64,000 bases of DNA from contig NC_057794.1 in NCBI RefSeq assembly GCF_018294505.1, forward strand, positions 189,322,237 through 189,386,236, given 5' to 3'. The stretch's first letter is position 1, and each line of letters begins with the position of its first letter. The position numbers and the translations under genes were made by a program. The DNA comes from Triticum aestivum. Its lineage: Eukaryota; Streptophyta; Magnoliopsida; Poales; Poaceae. The notes under the pieces are model-generated. The model was not told where the DNA came from, made no database searches, and saw only the letters and a program-made list of their open reading frames with translations. This document shows, piece after piece, positions 10,624-22,538 of the stretch.

Positions 10624-11306
10624 TGTAGGATCGAAAGTATGTCTAGAGGGGGGTGATTAGACTACTTGACCAAATAAAAACTTGTCCTTTTCCCAATTTT
10701 AGTTCTTGGCACATTTTAGCAACTTTGGACAAGTCAAGCAATCTTGACACAATTCAAGCAAGCATGCAAAGAGTATATGAGCAGCGGAAAGTAAAGCATG
10801 TAACTTGCAAGAATGTAAAGGGAAGGGTTTGGAGGATTCAAACGCAATAAGAAACACGGATGTTTTTGTCGTGGTTCCGATAGGTGGTGCTATCGTACAT
10901 CCACGTTGATGGAGACTTCAACCCACGAAGGGTAATGGTTGCGTGAGTCCATGGAGGGCTCCACCCACGAAGGGTCCACGAAGAAGCAACCTTGTCTATC
11001 CCACCATGGCCGTCGCCCTCGAAGGACTTGCCTCACTTGCGGTAGATCTTCACAAAGTAGGCGATCTCCTTGCCCTTACAAACTCCTTGGTTCAACTCCA
11101 CAGTCTTGTCGGAGGCTCCCAAGTAACACCTAGCCAATCTAGGAGACACCACTCTCCAAGAAGTAACAAATGGTGTGTTGATGATGAACTCCTTGCTCTT
11201 GTGCTTCAAATGATAGTCTCCCCAACACTCAACTCTCTCTCACAGGATATGGATTTGGTGGAAAGAAGATTTGAGTGGAAAGCAACTTGGGGAAGGCTAG
11301 AGATCA
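10624..11306 (-). repeat. 3' LTR of element E, truncated (683 of about 1682 bp)
   Basis: Starts TGTAGGATCGAAAG, which is the minus-strand LTR end CGATCCTACA. It aligns with 36704 onward as far as GGCTAGAGATCA, then stops abruptly. I count about 27 substitutions and two short indels, roughly 4 percent divergence. The remaining 1 kb of this LTR is not found elsewhere in the window. Confidence 0.85.
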
Positions 11307-11385
11307 CAACCGACCATATAGACCTCTACACTGCAACTGTCCCTGCTCATCTTCAGGACAAGGAACATACTGTGCTACTATCATA

Positions 11386-11544
11386 CTCCCTCCGTTCCAA
11401 AATATAAGTCTTGGTAGAGATTTCCACTATGGATCACATACAGATGTATCCAGGTACATTTCAGAGTGTAGATTCACTCATTTTGCTCCATATGTAGTCC
11501 ATGGTGGAATCTATACAAAGACTTGTATTTAGGAACGGAGAGAG
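11386..11544. mobile_element. Stowaway-type MITE (159 bp)
   Basis: Terminal inverted repeats CTCCCTCCGTTCC and GGAACGGAGAGAG with TA on each side (11384-11385, 11545-11546). These are Tc1/mariner-type (Stowaway) hallmarks. Non-coding. Confidence 0.9.
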
Positions 11545-11546
11545 TA

Positions 11547-12160
11547 CATATTAAAGAAGAAAGGAAGAGGAACATGGTAAAGAAGAGCAAGCAGATTTTG
11601 GATAATAAAATGTTGGTTGCGCGGTGCCCACACATGATGAACCAGAGCGCATTAAGAATGCAACTCCTAGCTGTCTCTCGATCATTTCAGGCGGTTGGAT
11701 GAAGATCCTATGTCTCCTAACCCTTCTTCTTCCTCGTCTCTGATTCTTCCCATACAGAACACCGCACGGGCCGCCGGCCGGACCACTGGCCCCCACCGCC
11801 TGTGTTCCTCCGTCACCCCCACCCCCACCCCAATCCCTACTCGCGTCGAGTTTTCTTCGTTCGGCGAGGCCCCACAACCACCCGAGCCCCTTCGATCGCA
11901 CCGGCGAACTCCGACGAGCTCTGAAAAATCGACTGACCCAATTTTGAAATTTAGTCTACTGTGATTTAACTAGTGTGGAATATAAAAGGGGAAAACCATA
12001 ACCATTGCGAGTATGGTGTTGAGCGTGCCATGGCGGATCTGAAGGTGCAAACCGGACAAAGGAAACTTCGCAACCAAGACAAGAAATCAGAGTAAGCAGT
12101 GGCGATCTATTTTCTTGCTGCGATAAATAAGTTGAGGAGATACGAAAGAGTACCGCCTCT
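11547..12160. other. Leader-like C-rich block, no complete gene
   Basis: About 11700-11900 is rich in CCT/CCC triplets and has short open frames on both strands, like a grass 5' leader. No frame has recognisable domain content. Confidence 0.3.
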
Positions 12161-13480
12161 GGTGCGGCGCCGTGTAGGCATCTGCTGAGAATTTGACAGT
12201 GCCGCGGTAGCGATGGCTGTCGGCAGCGTGGAAGAAGATCTAGGAGGGTAGACGGTGGCGGTGGGGCACGGTGGACGAGACAGTCATAGGAGCGGCGCCG
12301 GCAAGGTGGACGACGGCGGGGATGAAGCGAGAGGACGGGATGCAAGGATCCAGGTCCAAAGCCGTGGATGAGAGAGGTCGATCTCTTGTAATGGACATCG
12401 GCGTCGGGGTATCAACTCTGGCATGGTGGAGGAGGACGGCGGTGGATGGGGTGGCAGACGGCGGCGGACGGAGGAGGGTGGGGTGGAGAGGGTGTTTTGG
12501 CGCCCACAGAGTACGAATGGGGAAAAGGGAGGTAGAGAGGAAGGGGGGAACCATGTATTCAGGGCGCGCTTGTCTCAAGTGCGAGGAAATTTACAAACTT
12601 AGCCCCCGTTTCAAATTTCTACTACATCACAACAACACTAGTCGGTCGGGGATAGGACGGTAATCTCGCATACACCAAATATTTGCCGACGAGAGTTTGT
12701 TTTTGGTGCCTACCGTGTATGAATATGAGGGAGTCGATTTCGGCCGAGGACACACTGTGTTTTGGTGCCCACCGTGTATGAATCCGGGTGAGAGGCGGTC
12801 ACGTCACGTTTGGGTGAAATTACAAACCTACCCCTATCAAAACCTATAGAAATCCAGCATATAGGCTTTGCGTGGCAGGGATAGGCAGCAGTGATTTCCA
12901 TCTCGCAGATTTTGGTTCTGGACGGTTACTGCGACTTTCCCCGCTTTGTTCAAATTTTGCAGAGTGCACGTTTACCGTGCCAACTCAATTCAAATCCCGT
13001 TTGTATTCTATTTTTTTGGGCGGGATCCATTTTCAATTGGAATTACATTCTATATACATCATTTTTCTATATACTTTCAAAAGCACAACACCATTTATAC
13101 ATAAATATGGTTTACAAATGGCATGATCTCAGATTCATAAGGTTGTATCCATCAATTTGGATTTTCAAATATTTGAAACCACTTTATGTTGAAATCCAAT
13201 GTATGCATTCCTCGCTAACCGTCTCCAATTAATGTGTGTTTCATGCGGGTTGTTTTACTTCTCAAACATGTATAATGTGTTTCACACACGCAACATATAG
13301 TGTAATCCCGTTTAGACATTAATTGCATATAAACCATGCATTTTTTGTAATTGAAGAATCTATGGATCACCAATATTGATAAACTATATAACATTACACG
13401 TGTGCCCAAATTCAAATGAATATGCATGTTTGATACAACAATTTGCGTTATGATATTATCAATGTCGTGATCTCCAGTTT
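12160..13480. repeat. Diverged repeat related to 38880-40270
   Basis: Shares the order of features seen right of element E: a GC-rich block full of GACGGCGG-type wording, GCGCGCTTGTC near 12565, then AT-rich DNA ending in ATCTCCAGTTTAAATATTTG near 13470. The matching right-hand sequence has GACGCGCTTGTCC near 39410 and ATCTCCAATTAAAATATTTG near 40230. Transposon class not resolved. Open frames of 112-130 aa here are unsupported. Confidence 0.4.
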
Positions 13481-16430
13481 AAATATTTGAATCCCCTTTA
13501 ATTTAGATATTCGTCTCATATAGCTATCACTCATGCTTATATAGGACTATCTCTCTGGACCTATACATGTTCGTCGTCTCTCAGGTATCTCTCGTGCTAC
13601 CTGTATGTCAACAATGATCTTTTATCTTCGTAACACACTGATGGTACTCTCTCCATCGACCTTCATCACTCTATCTCTCTCTAAGTATATCTCGCTCCCT
13701 GCTATGTGTCTCTAACTATGATTCTCCATGTGGAATATCTTTCTCTCACACAAGCACAAAACTTTGTCTCCCGGGGTCTCATTTCTCTTTACTATTCCCA
13801 ATTGTGCCACTCGCACACCCCTCATACAGAGATGTCTTTCGCTCCTTAGATATGAGAACCTACGACTCTTCCTCATCAATATCTCTTTCTCACACACAAA
13901 CACAAACTCTGTCTCCCAGGGTCTCATATTTCTCCATTGTTCTCTTGTATGTCGCTCACACACACCCTCTCTCCCTAGAGATATCTTGCGTTCCCTCGTA
14001 TGTCTCTCTAGCTATCACTCTCGTTGTGAAATATCTTTCTCTCTTGCAGACACAAAACTCCGTCTCTCTGGATCTCATTTCTCTCTAATATCTGTTTGTA
14101 TGTGACTCACACGCACCCTCTCTCTATCTCTCTCACACCCACACACATAACCCAGCCTTCTGATCCACTCGACTCCTATCTCTAACGCACACTAGCTAGC
14201 ATCTTTATCTTTCTATTTATCTGTTTCTCCATCAACCTTATTTCTCGCCCTCACTCTTGATTCCTATCACGCACACTACATATGTTTCTATCTACATGCA
14301 GTCAAGTGCCCTCTCACACACACATATAACTTCACCCTTTGAACCACCCGACGGTCATCTCCAACACCCAAACTAGCGGATGTCCCTCTAGCTAGCATCT
14401 CCATCTCTGTATCTATCTGTAGTTTCTCTGTCAACATTTCTCTCTCGCACGGAGTCTTGCTTCCTATCACCCACACTATATATGTCTCTCCATACATATG
14501 CATTTATAGGTTGGTCTCTTTTGCACAATCGTTGCGCCTCACTCCCTCTGCTCGCCATAGATGCATGCTCCAGCCCACGCCACTATCTCTTAAAGAGAAA
14601 AACACATGCTCAATTGTCGGGACTTCTTCCATGCATTCTCACATGCATGCATATTGTCATACCGATCCGTCTCTCCCATGTCGTTGATCTTATCACTTAT
14701 GTCTTCTTTCTTTTATCTCGATCATGCGCGCGCACACACACACATCCCACGTATACATGTATACCTCTCACACATGCACGTTCAAGGTCTCTATGTCTCC
14801 ATACGTAGTTAATTACCCTCAATCCTAACGCCACATCGAATCGTTCTCCTCTTTTGTGCACATAACTTCCGCCTGGATGGGTAAAACACACACTCACACT
14901 TAACAATCTCCTTCTAGCTACCCCCCGCCTCTCACTCTTCCCCTATATCCCCGAAACCAATAAGACCATCCCTTAGTTTAATTCCCGCCTACATGCACCA
15001 TCGATATATAGTAGTCTTCCTCGGTGTCTCTCGAACAAACACGTTCTCTCGAAGTCGACTCCTCTCATGCGCACACACCTTCTCTCCCCTCTCTACGGGC
15101 ATTTTCTCTCTCGCACCCCATCGTTGGTGGCCTCTGCCATACACATCACCTCTCTATGATGAAAGCCATGCACACTTAAATTATATCCGCCACAGAGGAC
15201 CCCGCAACACACACACACACGCACCTCCCAACACACACACACACACTAAGACTCCATCTCTCTCTCTCACACACACACAAACACACACACACGCAAGCAC
15301 GCACNNNNNNNNNNNNNNNNNNNNNNNNNNNNNNNNNNNNNNNNNNNNNNNNNNNNNNNNNNNNNNNNNNNNNNNNNNNNNNNNNNNNNNNNNNNNNNNN
15401 NNNNNNNNNNNNNNNNNNNNNNNNNNNNNNNNNNNNNNNNNNNNNNNNNNNNNNNNNNNNNNNNNNNNNNNNNNNNNNNNNNNNNNNNNNNNNNNNNNNN
15501 NNNNNNNNNNNNAGACTCCATCTCTCTCCTTCTCTCTCACACACAAACTAAGACTCCATCTCTCTCTCCTCTCTCTCTCTATCTCACACACACACACTAA
15601 GACTCCATCTCACACATGCATGCTCTAGGCGGAGCATTTGTTCCTACCACCCTTCATCCAACCTTACCCGTATGATAAACAATCACCTTTATTTACTTGC
15701 ATATCATGGACAAATTCCACTTTACTTTAGTAGTTAGCAAACTTATCATCTGTACCCTTATAAAAAACGAGTTGGTGGTGATGGTGTTCCTGCCTTCTTG
15801 TAATACAGACCGCATGATCTATATCTGAGGATAGAAAGCAAACTATGATAATTTTACAAAAGATACCGGCACTTCTCTCCACATCATTATCTCTCGCAAC
15901 CTCATTGCTCAGCAATTAAAAAAGGAATAAGTCTCTGGAACAATCTAGCATGCATGGTGGCCGTTGCCGCCTGCCGGCGCCGTCCATCCCCATGCCTCCA
16001 CCCATTCCGACCACCAGTCACCACCACGCTCCACTCCTCCTTGCCTTATCTCTCATCTTTCATTTTTTGATGACATTCTTGAGATACCAGTTTTCCGATA
16101 AAATTCTTGAGATATCACTAGTTTTTACACATGGGATTACTCCTGCATGGGTCAATCACAACAGGTGTTCGGTAAAAAAATGCATATTGATGTTCCATGC
16201 AATGCACGAGAATCTTGCTTGTAATTATATAACGCAAATCACGAGCAGGAAGTGACATTTTTTTGACACAACCACGTTAACATGGCCACGTAAATCACTA
16301 GCTAAAGTAAATACCATTATACTTATATCTCGATGCAAAAGGTTGAGTACATGTCCAAAGAGTAGAGTCGCACACACACACTCTGTCTCTCAAAATCTCT
16401 CTCACACACACACCAGTTACATGACGCCCA
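13480..16430. repeat. CT/AC-rich minisatellite and microsatellite tract
   Basis: A degenerate unit of about 147 bp recurs three times (near 13734, 13879, 14026) around ATATCTTTCTCTC and GTCTCATTTCTC. From 15240 the unit becomes AAGACTCCATCTCTCTC followed by (AC)n. The assembly gap sits in the (AC)n part. All open frames here are simple-sequence artefacts. Confidence 0.8.
15305..15512. other. Assembly gap, 208 N
   Basis: A run of N inside the (AC)n/(CT)n tract. The true length is unknown and the flanks are the same simple repeat. Confidence 0.99.
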
Positions 16431-16576
16431 CTTAAGCAGACACGTATGTTACAATTTGTGCACCCGCGGGTACACGTGACGATGCGCATTTATTTAAGCC
16501 GAAAGGCGAACCCAAATAGTAGCTGCATTCATTCCCCTCCCGCCGCCTCTTCTCTGGTCGCCGTCGCCCGGTAGCC

Positions 16577-16591
16577 ATGGGCCGGCCGAAG
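16577..16591 (+). CDS. Possible orphan first exon (MGRPK) with splice donor
   Basis: CCGGTAGCC precedes an ATG in good plant context. Five codons (MGRPK) end in AAG before GTAACA, a good donor, after a C/T-rich leader from about 16530. No matching second exon is found downstream before MITE-like sequence. Either a relic of a captured gene or a chance match. Confidence 0.25.
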
Positions 16592-17040
16592 GTAACAACA
16601 TACGCCATACTCCCTCCGGAGCGGCACTTTAATATGGAAATTTTAGTGGTCATGCATGCATCTTTTTGTGCTAGCACTCCTATATAAGGGTTGACCGGCC
16701 GCTTCCCACGGACGTGCGCGGGCGGTGGAAGAGGAAGGAGAAGGGAAGCGGGCTGTGGAGTAACGTTTTTTACCACAATTTCTTAGGAAACTGAGTGCAA
16801 TAATTGAGTAGTTTTGCAAACTACCAGTACTACACCTGAAACGGTTCAAAACCTATACTCCCTTGCCAGCGCGCGCTTCCCGCGTGAAACGGTCAGCGTC
16901 CCCCTGGAGCGTCAGTGCCGCATTAATGCCCGGCCAGAGCGGAGGCGACCTCTCACTGGCGCCGGCTTTGAAGTGGCGCGACGGCCGAGAGAGCGCCGCT
17001 TCCCGGTGCACGCGACTGCTCCGCGTCGAGACTGGCCATA

Positions 17041-17352
17041 GGCCCTGTTTGGATCCATGGGTTAGAGTTAGTTTGAGCTAGTTGGGGCTCAAATAGCCCT
17101 AAACTATCCAAGCATGAGGGTTTAAATTGGAGCAAGTTGCACCGAACCCACCAAAAAAAACTATCCCACCCAAGAGGTGCTAACTGGAGATAGTTCTCAT
17201 TGGGACCACTGAAAAATCACTTTTCTCTCTCCATGAAGTGCATTTATTGTCAATCTAACCCTGTCACCCAAACACCTCTTTGGCTACAGTTAGTTCAGGG
17301 TTAGTCATGAGTTAGTCTAACCTCTAGCTAAGTTAGAGTATCAAACAGGAGC
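17041..17352. mobile_element. Probable MITE with imperfect terminal inverted repeats
   Basis: The ends GGCCCTGTTTGGAT and ATCAAACAGGAGC are imperfect inverted repeats, with GGGTTAGAGTTAG and CTAACTTAGAG-type wording just inside. No clear target duplication, so the superfamily is open. Confidence 0.5.
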
Positions 17353-17644
17353 AGTATAGGACATGCAAGTTGCTCAAAGCATACAGGCAAATTCGTACGT
17401 GAAAGGATTTTTTTCTTTTTGAAAACGGAACGTGAAAGGAATTTTTTTAGAATGCTCTTGGCATGTCGCTAACATGTGATAGTTAACCGACCTCAATAGA
17501 CGGCAGAAACGCCAGCCCGCCGCACTTTGATAGAGACGAGGAGGGAGAAGCGATACAGGCTGCTGGATTACTAGAGATAGGTGTCGCACGGAAGCCAAGA
17601 AATATGGTGATAGCGTGGGTTAGCCATGTACTAGTATGATACTA

Positions 17645-17860
17645 CACTGGGCTGCCGTGTTTCGTACTCTTCCAGTCCACTGTGGAGATGATTGGTTAAT
17701 TTTATATCGCTGAATAATATTAAATATTATGAGTGCAGACGCTCCACCACGAGGTTCCTTGCTCCTTCTCGGTCGTCCGGAATCTATGTTCTTCCACTCT
17801 ATTTTTTTACGTGAGCTTTGTTCATCCTTTTGCCAACACGCGAGACATCTAGCATCAAGG
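17645..17860. repeat. Diverged copy 1 of a three-copy dispersed repeat
   Basis: Carries GGCTGCCGTGTTTC, then ACGCTCCACCACG and CCAACACGCGAGACATC. Related to 18537-18910 and 20240-20545, but shorter and more diverged. Confidence 0.45.
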
Positions 17861-18019
17861 TGCACGTGTTATGCAAGGATCGTTCCATCTATATGAAGAA
17901 CACGTGGGACTGGAACTACGAGACGAACATGTACCCAGGAGTGGACGTACGAACCTGAGTAATGTAGCGCAGTAAGTGAAGTAGAAAGGCACAAATGGTA
18001 TGAACATGCGTGGCATATA

Positions 18020-18167
18020 GGGTGTGTTTGGTTGCGTTCTCGTCTCAGCATAGTTGTTCCCTCTTCATGCATGCTCAACTCAACACCCCTCTTCATGCAT
18101 GCTTCTAGTGTATTTGTGCTAAACTAGTGTGGACTCATGCACCCTCCATACACTCTACCAAACACCC
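18020..18167. mobile_element. Probable short MITE (about 148 bp)
   Basis: GGGTGTGTTTGGT at the left and ACCAAACACCC at the right are inverted. Non-coding. No duplicated flank seen. Confidence 0.5.
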
Positions 18168-18536
18168 AAAAGTAGGTCGAGAAGGGAACTCTTGGGCGGC
18201 ATTTGTCTCTTACTACGTACTACCACTAAATGTTGTACGTGCAATGCACGGTGATGTTATGGAGTACGTGCCTAAGTACTCTACTACTACTATATTAGTT
18301 GGAGGCACATATTAACTTTTATATTTGTTTACGTGTATGCCCCGAGACCTTCCAACTAGACGTGTCTTTGTCTCCAGGTCGCACTTTGTATCGTTCATAC
18401 CACTAAGTACTACTACGTGTGGTCTCCGACCCAGAAGTGGAAGAAGTGGAGACGCTCTACCACGCTGTTTTTTTACGCTGGGCTCTACCACGCTGTTCAT
18501 GTCCCACTCCTTTCGCTGACGTGTGGGACATCCAGC

Positions 18537-18910
18537 ACGTGCCGTGTTTGGCACCCTTCGTCGTAAGAGTTGAAACGCTAGCATTCATCAGAAATAAAAA
18601 ATAATTATAAATCGGCAGTGATACTATTTTTTTGCGAACCAATCAGCAGTGATACTATACCACGCGGTTTCCTTGCTCCTCGATATCGGAAAGAATACTT
18701 CCGTTCGCCAACATGTGGGACGTCGACCATCCTGGTCCACTTGCCATGCACGCAGAACTCCAAGGGAGTCACCCAGGTCGTCGCGCCGCAGTAACAATGA
18801 CTAATGAGCCGTCAAATCACAGGCCCACTTCCCACTTTGAAGTTGCTTGGACGAAGGAACCATCATGACTTCGTTGAATTCCGCTTCTTGAAGAAAACTA
18901 CTGTACCAGC
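18537..18910. repeat. Copy 2 of the dispersed repeat
   Basis: Shares TGTGGGACGTCGACCATCC and GAACCATCATGACTTCG with copy 3 at 20240-20545 in the same orientation. Copies 2 and 3 flank the small ORF at 19174-19560. Internal stretches differ by indels. Confidence 0.65.
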
Positions 18911-19137
18911 AGTACTGCTAGCTACAGTAGTTACTCCAACAGAGGCCTCCTTTCGTTCATAGGATAGGAATATGAAAATCATAGGAAGTGAGATGACATG
19001 CATCTCAATTCCTATAGAGAAAGAGATGCCATTTGATGCTTAGGATAGGAATTTTTCCATTTAGTCTAGGCTAATGTACTGGTAATTTGCTCTAAAAACT
19101 ACAGTAGTAACTAGTAGTACTGGTACATGCTCGTACT

Positions 19138-19158
19138 CAGACACACACACACACACAC
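19138..19158. repeat. (AC)n microsatellite
   Basis: About ten AC units just downstream of the minus-strand ORF at 19174. Confidence 0.9.
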
Positions 19159-19173
19159 TAACTACTAGTACTA

Positions 19174-19560
19174 CTACTTCTCACATGCTGGCCAGACGCC
19201 GTCGTTCTCCTTCCCGGCTTTGTCGGCGACACCCCACCGTGCTTGGATCTCCGCCGACCTCTCCGCAGCAGCGCGTGCGTCCTTTTCTTTCTTGCGGCGG
19301 CGGGCCTCTCTTTTCTTGAGTGCTTTCTGACTTTTCCGCTCCCTCTGTGCGGCTTTGGCCGCCTCTTGCTCTACCGCCCATTCGGCCTTGGCATCTTCAA
19401 ATTCCTCCCACATAGTTGTGAGGTCGCGAGCGGCGATGAACTCGGCACGGCGGGATGCCATCGCTTCCCTACCATTTTGTGTGCGGTCGTGGGCGGCGAG
19501 GAACTCGGCGCGGCGGGATGCCATCGCTGCCTTACCGGTTAGTGTGCGGCGCGGTGGCAT
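19174..19560 (-). CDS. Small charged coiled-coil ORF, 128 aa, with internal duplication
   Basis: I do not recognise this protein. It starts MPPRRTLTGK. A segment of about 23 residues is repeated: AMASRRAEFLAAHDRT near residues 12-27 and AMASRRAEFIAARDLT near 33-48. The rest is Lys/Arg/Glu/Ala-rich and predicted helical (QKALKKREARRRKKEKD), with a possible nuclear-localisation run. One uninterrupted exon, ATG at 19560. Copies of a dispersed repeat lie on both sides. It may be a small gene or a coding fragment carried with the foreign segment. Confidence 0.45.
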   Translation of the reverse strand: MPPRRTLTGKAAMASRRAEFLAAHDRTQNGREAMASRRAEFIAARDLTTMWEEFEDAKAEWAVEQEAAKAAQRERKSQKALKKREARRRKKEKDARAAAERSAEIQARWGVADKAGKENDGVWPACEK

Positions 19561-20239
19561 GAACGACGCTTGGTGAGAGCTCTGGGGTGGAGTGGCCGGA
19601 CAACCGTATAGTGCATTGGTTTGTCAAGAGCTCAAGGACAGAAGACGAAGCAAATTTGGATTCCCCTTCAATCCTGGTCATTTATTACCGAGTAAAATGC
19701 ATTGGCGGTCATCGAACTTGTCTTGATAGCTCACTTTGATCATTGTATACGAGATATGGTGATTATACGGTCACTGGCTCAGCGTATAGCTCCGTATTTG
19801 TCTGGTTGACCAGTCAAACAGTCCGCATGCGCCTCATCAGCTCGTGTTCTTTATCTATCTACGCGGGCCTACCTGTCAATGGAGAAAGAAATACTGTAAA
19901 AACCAAAATTATGCTAGAGTCCGGACCGCTTCCGGAGCCCGCTCTCACCGCCCTGGCCCCTCAAGACGCCAGCTGCCCGCCGCATGCATGCATAGCAAGT
20001 AGTACTCCTTATGTGGAGGAGAGAGAGGCATTGACAAAGTCAAGGAGTGGGCTCTGCAAGAGCCCGTCTCTACACGTGCTCCTAGGTATAAAAAATAATT
20101 CTAAAAAAGGCATAAAAACAATTGTGTCTTAAAAAAGAAAGGTAAAAAACATTTGAGAGGAAATAGATAGAGAGAAAGTGAGAAAAAGCTGTAACCTGGG
20201 CATTACATGAGGAAGGAGGGAGTGGTGCACATGCCAAGT

Positions 20240-20545
20240 TCACTGGGCTGCCGTGTTTCACACTCCTCCGTCGTAACAGTGGAGACAATAGCTTTCATCA
20301 AAAATAAACAATGAATACTCGTTGCTCGTCCTCTATATCAGAAAGAATACTTTCATTCGCCGACATGTGGGACGTCGACCATCCTGGTCCACCTGCCATG
20401 CACAAAATTATCCTGGTCTACCCCGGTCGTATCGCAGGCCCAACCTTTCCCACTGTAAGTTGTTCGGACGAAGGAACCATCATGACTTCGTTGAATTCCG
20501 CTTCTTCAAGAAAACTTACTGTACCCGCAATACTGCTACCACACG
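20240..20545. repeat. Copy 3 of the dispersed repeat
   Basis: Begins GGGCTGCCGTGTTTCAC and continues through GACGTCGACCATCCTGG and GACTTCGTTGAATTCCG. It follows copy 2 by about 1.7 kb in the same orientation. Confidence 0.65.
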
Positions 20546-20567
20546 CGAAGACTGGACGGCACTGTAC

Positions 20568-20719
20568 CACGTCATATCACTGAAACCCACTAGGGCAAAC
20601 TAGCCCGCCTAGGTCATCTATTTTGGAACGGAGGGAGTACGTCTCTGCACTGCTATGATTTTGTGTTGCACGTCATATCACTGAAACCCACTAGGCCAAA
20701 CTAGCCCGCCTAGGTCATC
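20568..20719. repeat. 51-bp direct repeat around a Stowaway terminus
   Basis: CACGTCATATCACTGAAACC at 20568 recurs at 20669 and continues for about 51 bases with one mismatch (GGGC versus GGCC). A lone MITE end, GGAACGGAGGGAGTA, lies between the copies. Confidence 0.7.
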
Positions 20720-21146
20720 GATCGCCAAGCCTACAATTTTACGAGCTAGGGCTATTGGTCGATCGACGAGGGATAAGTATAAGCGTACCACGAGCTCATC
20801 AGCCCCAACGTTTCTCTTCGGTGAGTGTTTTGCAAGTACTATAGCTCGCACAGTAGCTAGCCTACTAACACCAAGAATCATCAAACAAGCCCTGCTGATA
20901 TGATAAACAGTTCAAACTTACATCTAATCATGCCATATATTACATCAAAAGCTGGTGAGGATACATCTGTTTCCATAACTCGGAGAGGGTTCGCATGATT
21001 CATCGCATGATTCACTATCAAACAAAAGTAGCAAGATCCGCCCACACAAGACAGTGCACTAGCCCTAAGATGGTTTGATAACACGCATCGTTCTGGTAAT
21101 TAAACACAGGGCAATGCAAACTACCCTGAAGGATTAGCCCGACCAA

Positions 21147-21825
21147 CTATTTCTTGTCATCGATCTCTCGGGCAATGACCACAGCACGGACATCGGCATG
21201 GGAATCGATTTCTGGGGCGATGTCCGCAGGACTGACCGCGACATCAGAATCGATCTCCGGGGTGATGTCCACAGGATGGACAGCGGCATCGGAATCGATC
21301 TCCGGGGCGATGCCAACAGGACGGGCCACGACATCGGAATCATCAAGGACGTCCACCGGCACCTGCACAACCCTAACATATTAGCAAGCACATTGCAAAT
21401 AATCAAAAACCACAACTATGGTAATAAGCCATTATTTTTTACCTTGTGCGGCTCACCGGGGGGGGGGGTCTCATCCCTCTAGGGGCCATCTCCTCGTCCT
21501 CGATGGGGGCCATCACCTTGCCAGGGGAATACCGCTTCTCAACAGCGACTATCTCTTCAGACTCAGTCTTGAGCCTCACATAGGTGGCAATCAGAGTTCC
21601 TGGGGTAGGCACGGTGGGGCCCTTGCCGTTCTTCCAACTTCCTTTGAGGAGTTCGTCCGCCAACGTCCTCAACTCTTTGTCCAATGCTTGTTTATTGGAG
21701 TTCTTCGTCTCCATGGGTTGGCCCGCCAACATGGTCAACTCGTTGGTCGGTGCTCGCTTCCTGGAGATCGCTGTCTCTAGTGGGTTGTCCGCCGGCAACT
21801 CTTTGCCTAGTGCTCCAGGATCCAT
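21147..21825 (-). CDS. Two-exon gene model, 194 aa, Pro-Glu-Ile-Asp repeat C-terminus, unknown function
   Basis: Exon 1 runs 21825-21457: ATG (MDPGALGKEL), then a Lys/Glu-rich region and a run of four prolines encoded by an 11-C tract, 123 codons in all. It ends exactly at a GTGAGC donor in phase 0. The intron is 94 nt (21456-21363), ending TTGTGCAG. Exon 2 (21362-21147) begins VPVDVLDDSD, holds four degenerate copies of a 17-residue unit containing APEIDSD (51-bp DNA period), and ends IDDKK and TAG. Total 194 aa. A likely upstream exon lies at 21971-22111, with a 138-nt T-rich intron ending TTTGTTTGTCAG. I do not recognise the family. The precise phase match supports a real gene rather than chance. 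Confidence 0.55.
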
Positions 21826-21970
21826 CAATGAACTGACAAACAAAATGCAATCGAAAGGAAACCATAATCACAATGAAAACGGGAAAAGAATAGGATGTGA
21901 GAATCGGTCGATGCTTCGCGAAAAGAAGATTCTTGGAATGAAAATATAGGAGCATAACTGATTCGCCCAC

Positions 21971-22111
21971 CTTTCCTTCGTCGGTACAGAAGAAAAAGGG
22001 CAGAAGTGAGTAGCCTGGAGTGAGGTTTTCTTCAAGAAAGGGAAGAAAGGGCTTGAACGAGCGTTTCAGTGAAATTATGGTTGCTTCGTCCAGTCCAACT
22101 TGGAGGCCACC
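21971..22111 (-). CDS. Possible upstream exon of the 21147-21825 gene
   Basis: A 47-codon open stretch containing LPFLEENLTPGYSLLPFF, ending GAAGGAAAG before GTGGGC. It leaves in phase 0. Joined to the next exon it reads a different frame (FIDGSWSTRQ..., open 46 codons) from the MDPG frame. So it is either 5' leader, an alternative product, or a sign that the gene is frameshifted. Confidence 0.35.
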
Positions 22112-22538
22112 TTACCACTGCTGGTAAAGGTGTGGGTTTTGTGATATGACAGGTCATGACGGCCACACCAGGGTTACAGGTGAGTCTCAACTGTAGCACC
22201 TCGCTGTGATTTGGTGGATGGCACGCGGGCCCGGATGCTTTGAAATGTCCCACGTGTAGATAGAGCGGCTAGTCATATAGGAGTGCTCAATATTGTGCAC
22301 CGCGACCAATGCGGAGAGGAAAACGAGAGAACTATGTAACTAATGCATGAGTTTAATTAGGGTAGTTTTGTAAAGTACGAGATACATTCCTCCAATCGCA
22401 AAATGCCTTGGTTCATGAGATTTGAGATTTGAGCCCCATAAACCGGAAGGGAGGGAGTACTGCACACGGTGTAGTCTAGTCACTTGTTGAAATCTCTAGA
22501 AAGGCAAATATTCCTTTTCAGTTTACAGGGCTATACTA

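Noticed and set aside
14993..15628. Frames of 84-211 codons spanning the N gap
   Set aside because: They consist of simple CT/AC repeats and unknown bases; no coding content.
22445..22460. Lone Stowaway ends (GGAGGGAGTAC here, CATACTCCCTCCGGAG near 16605)
   Set aside because: No matching second terminus within a plausible distance; listed only as debris.
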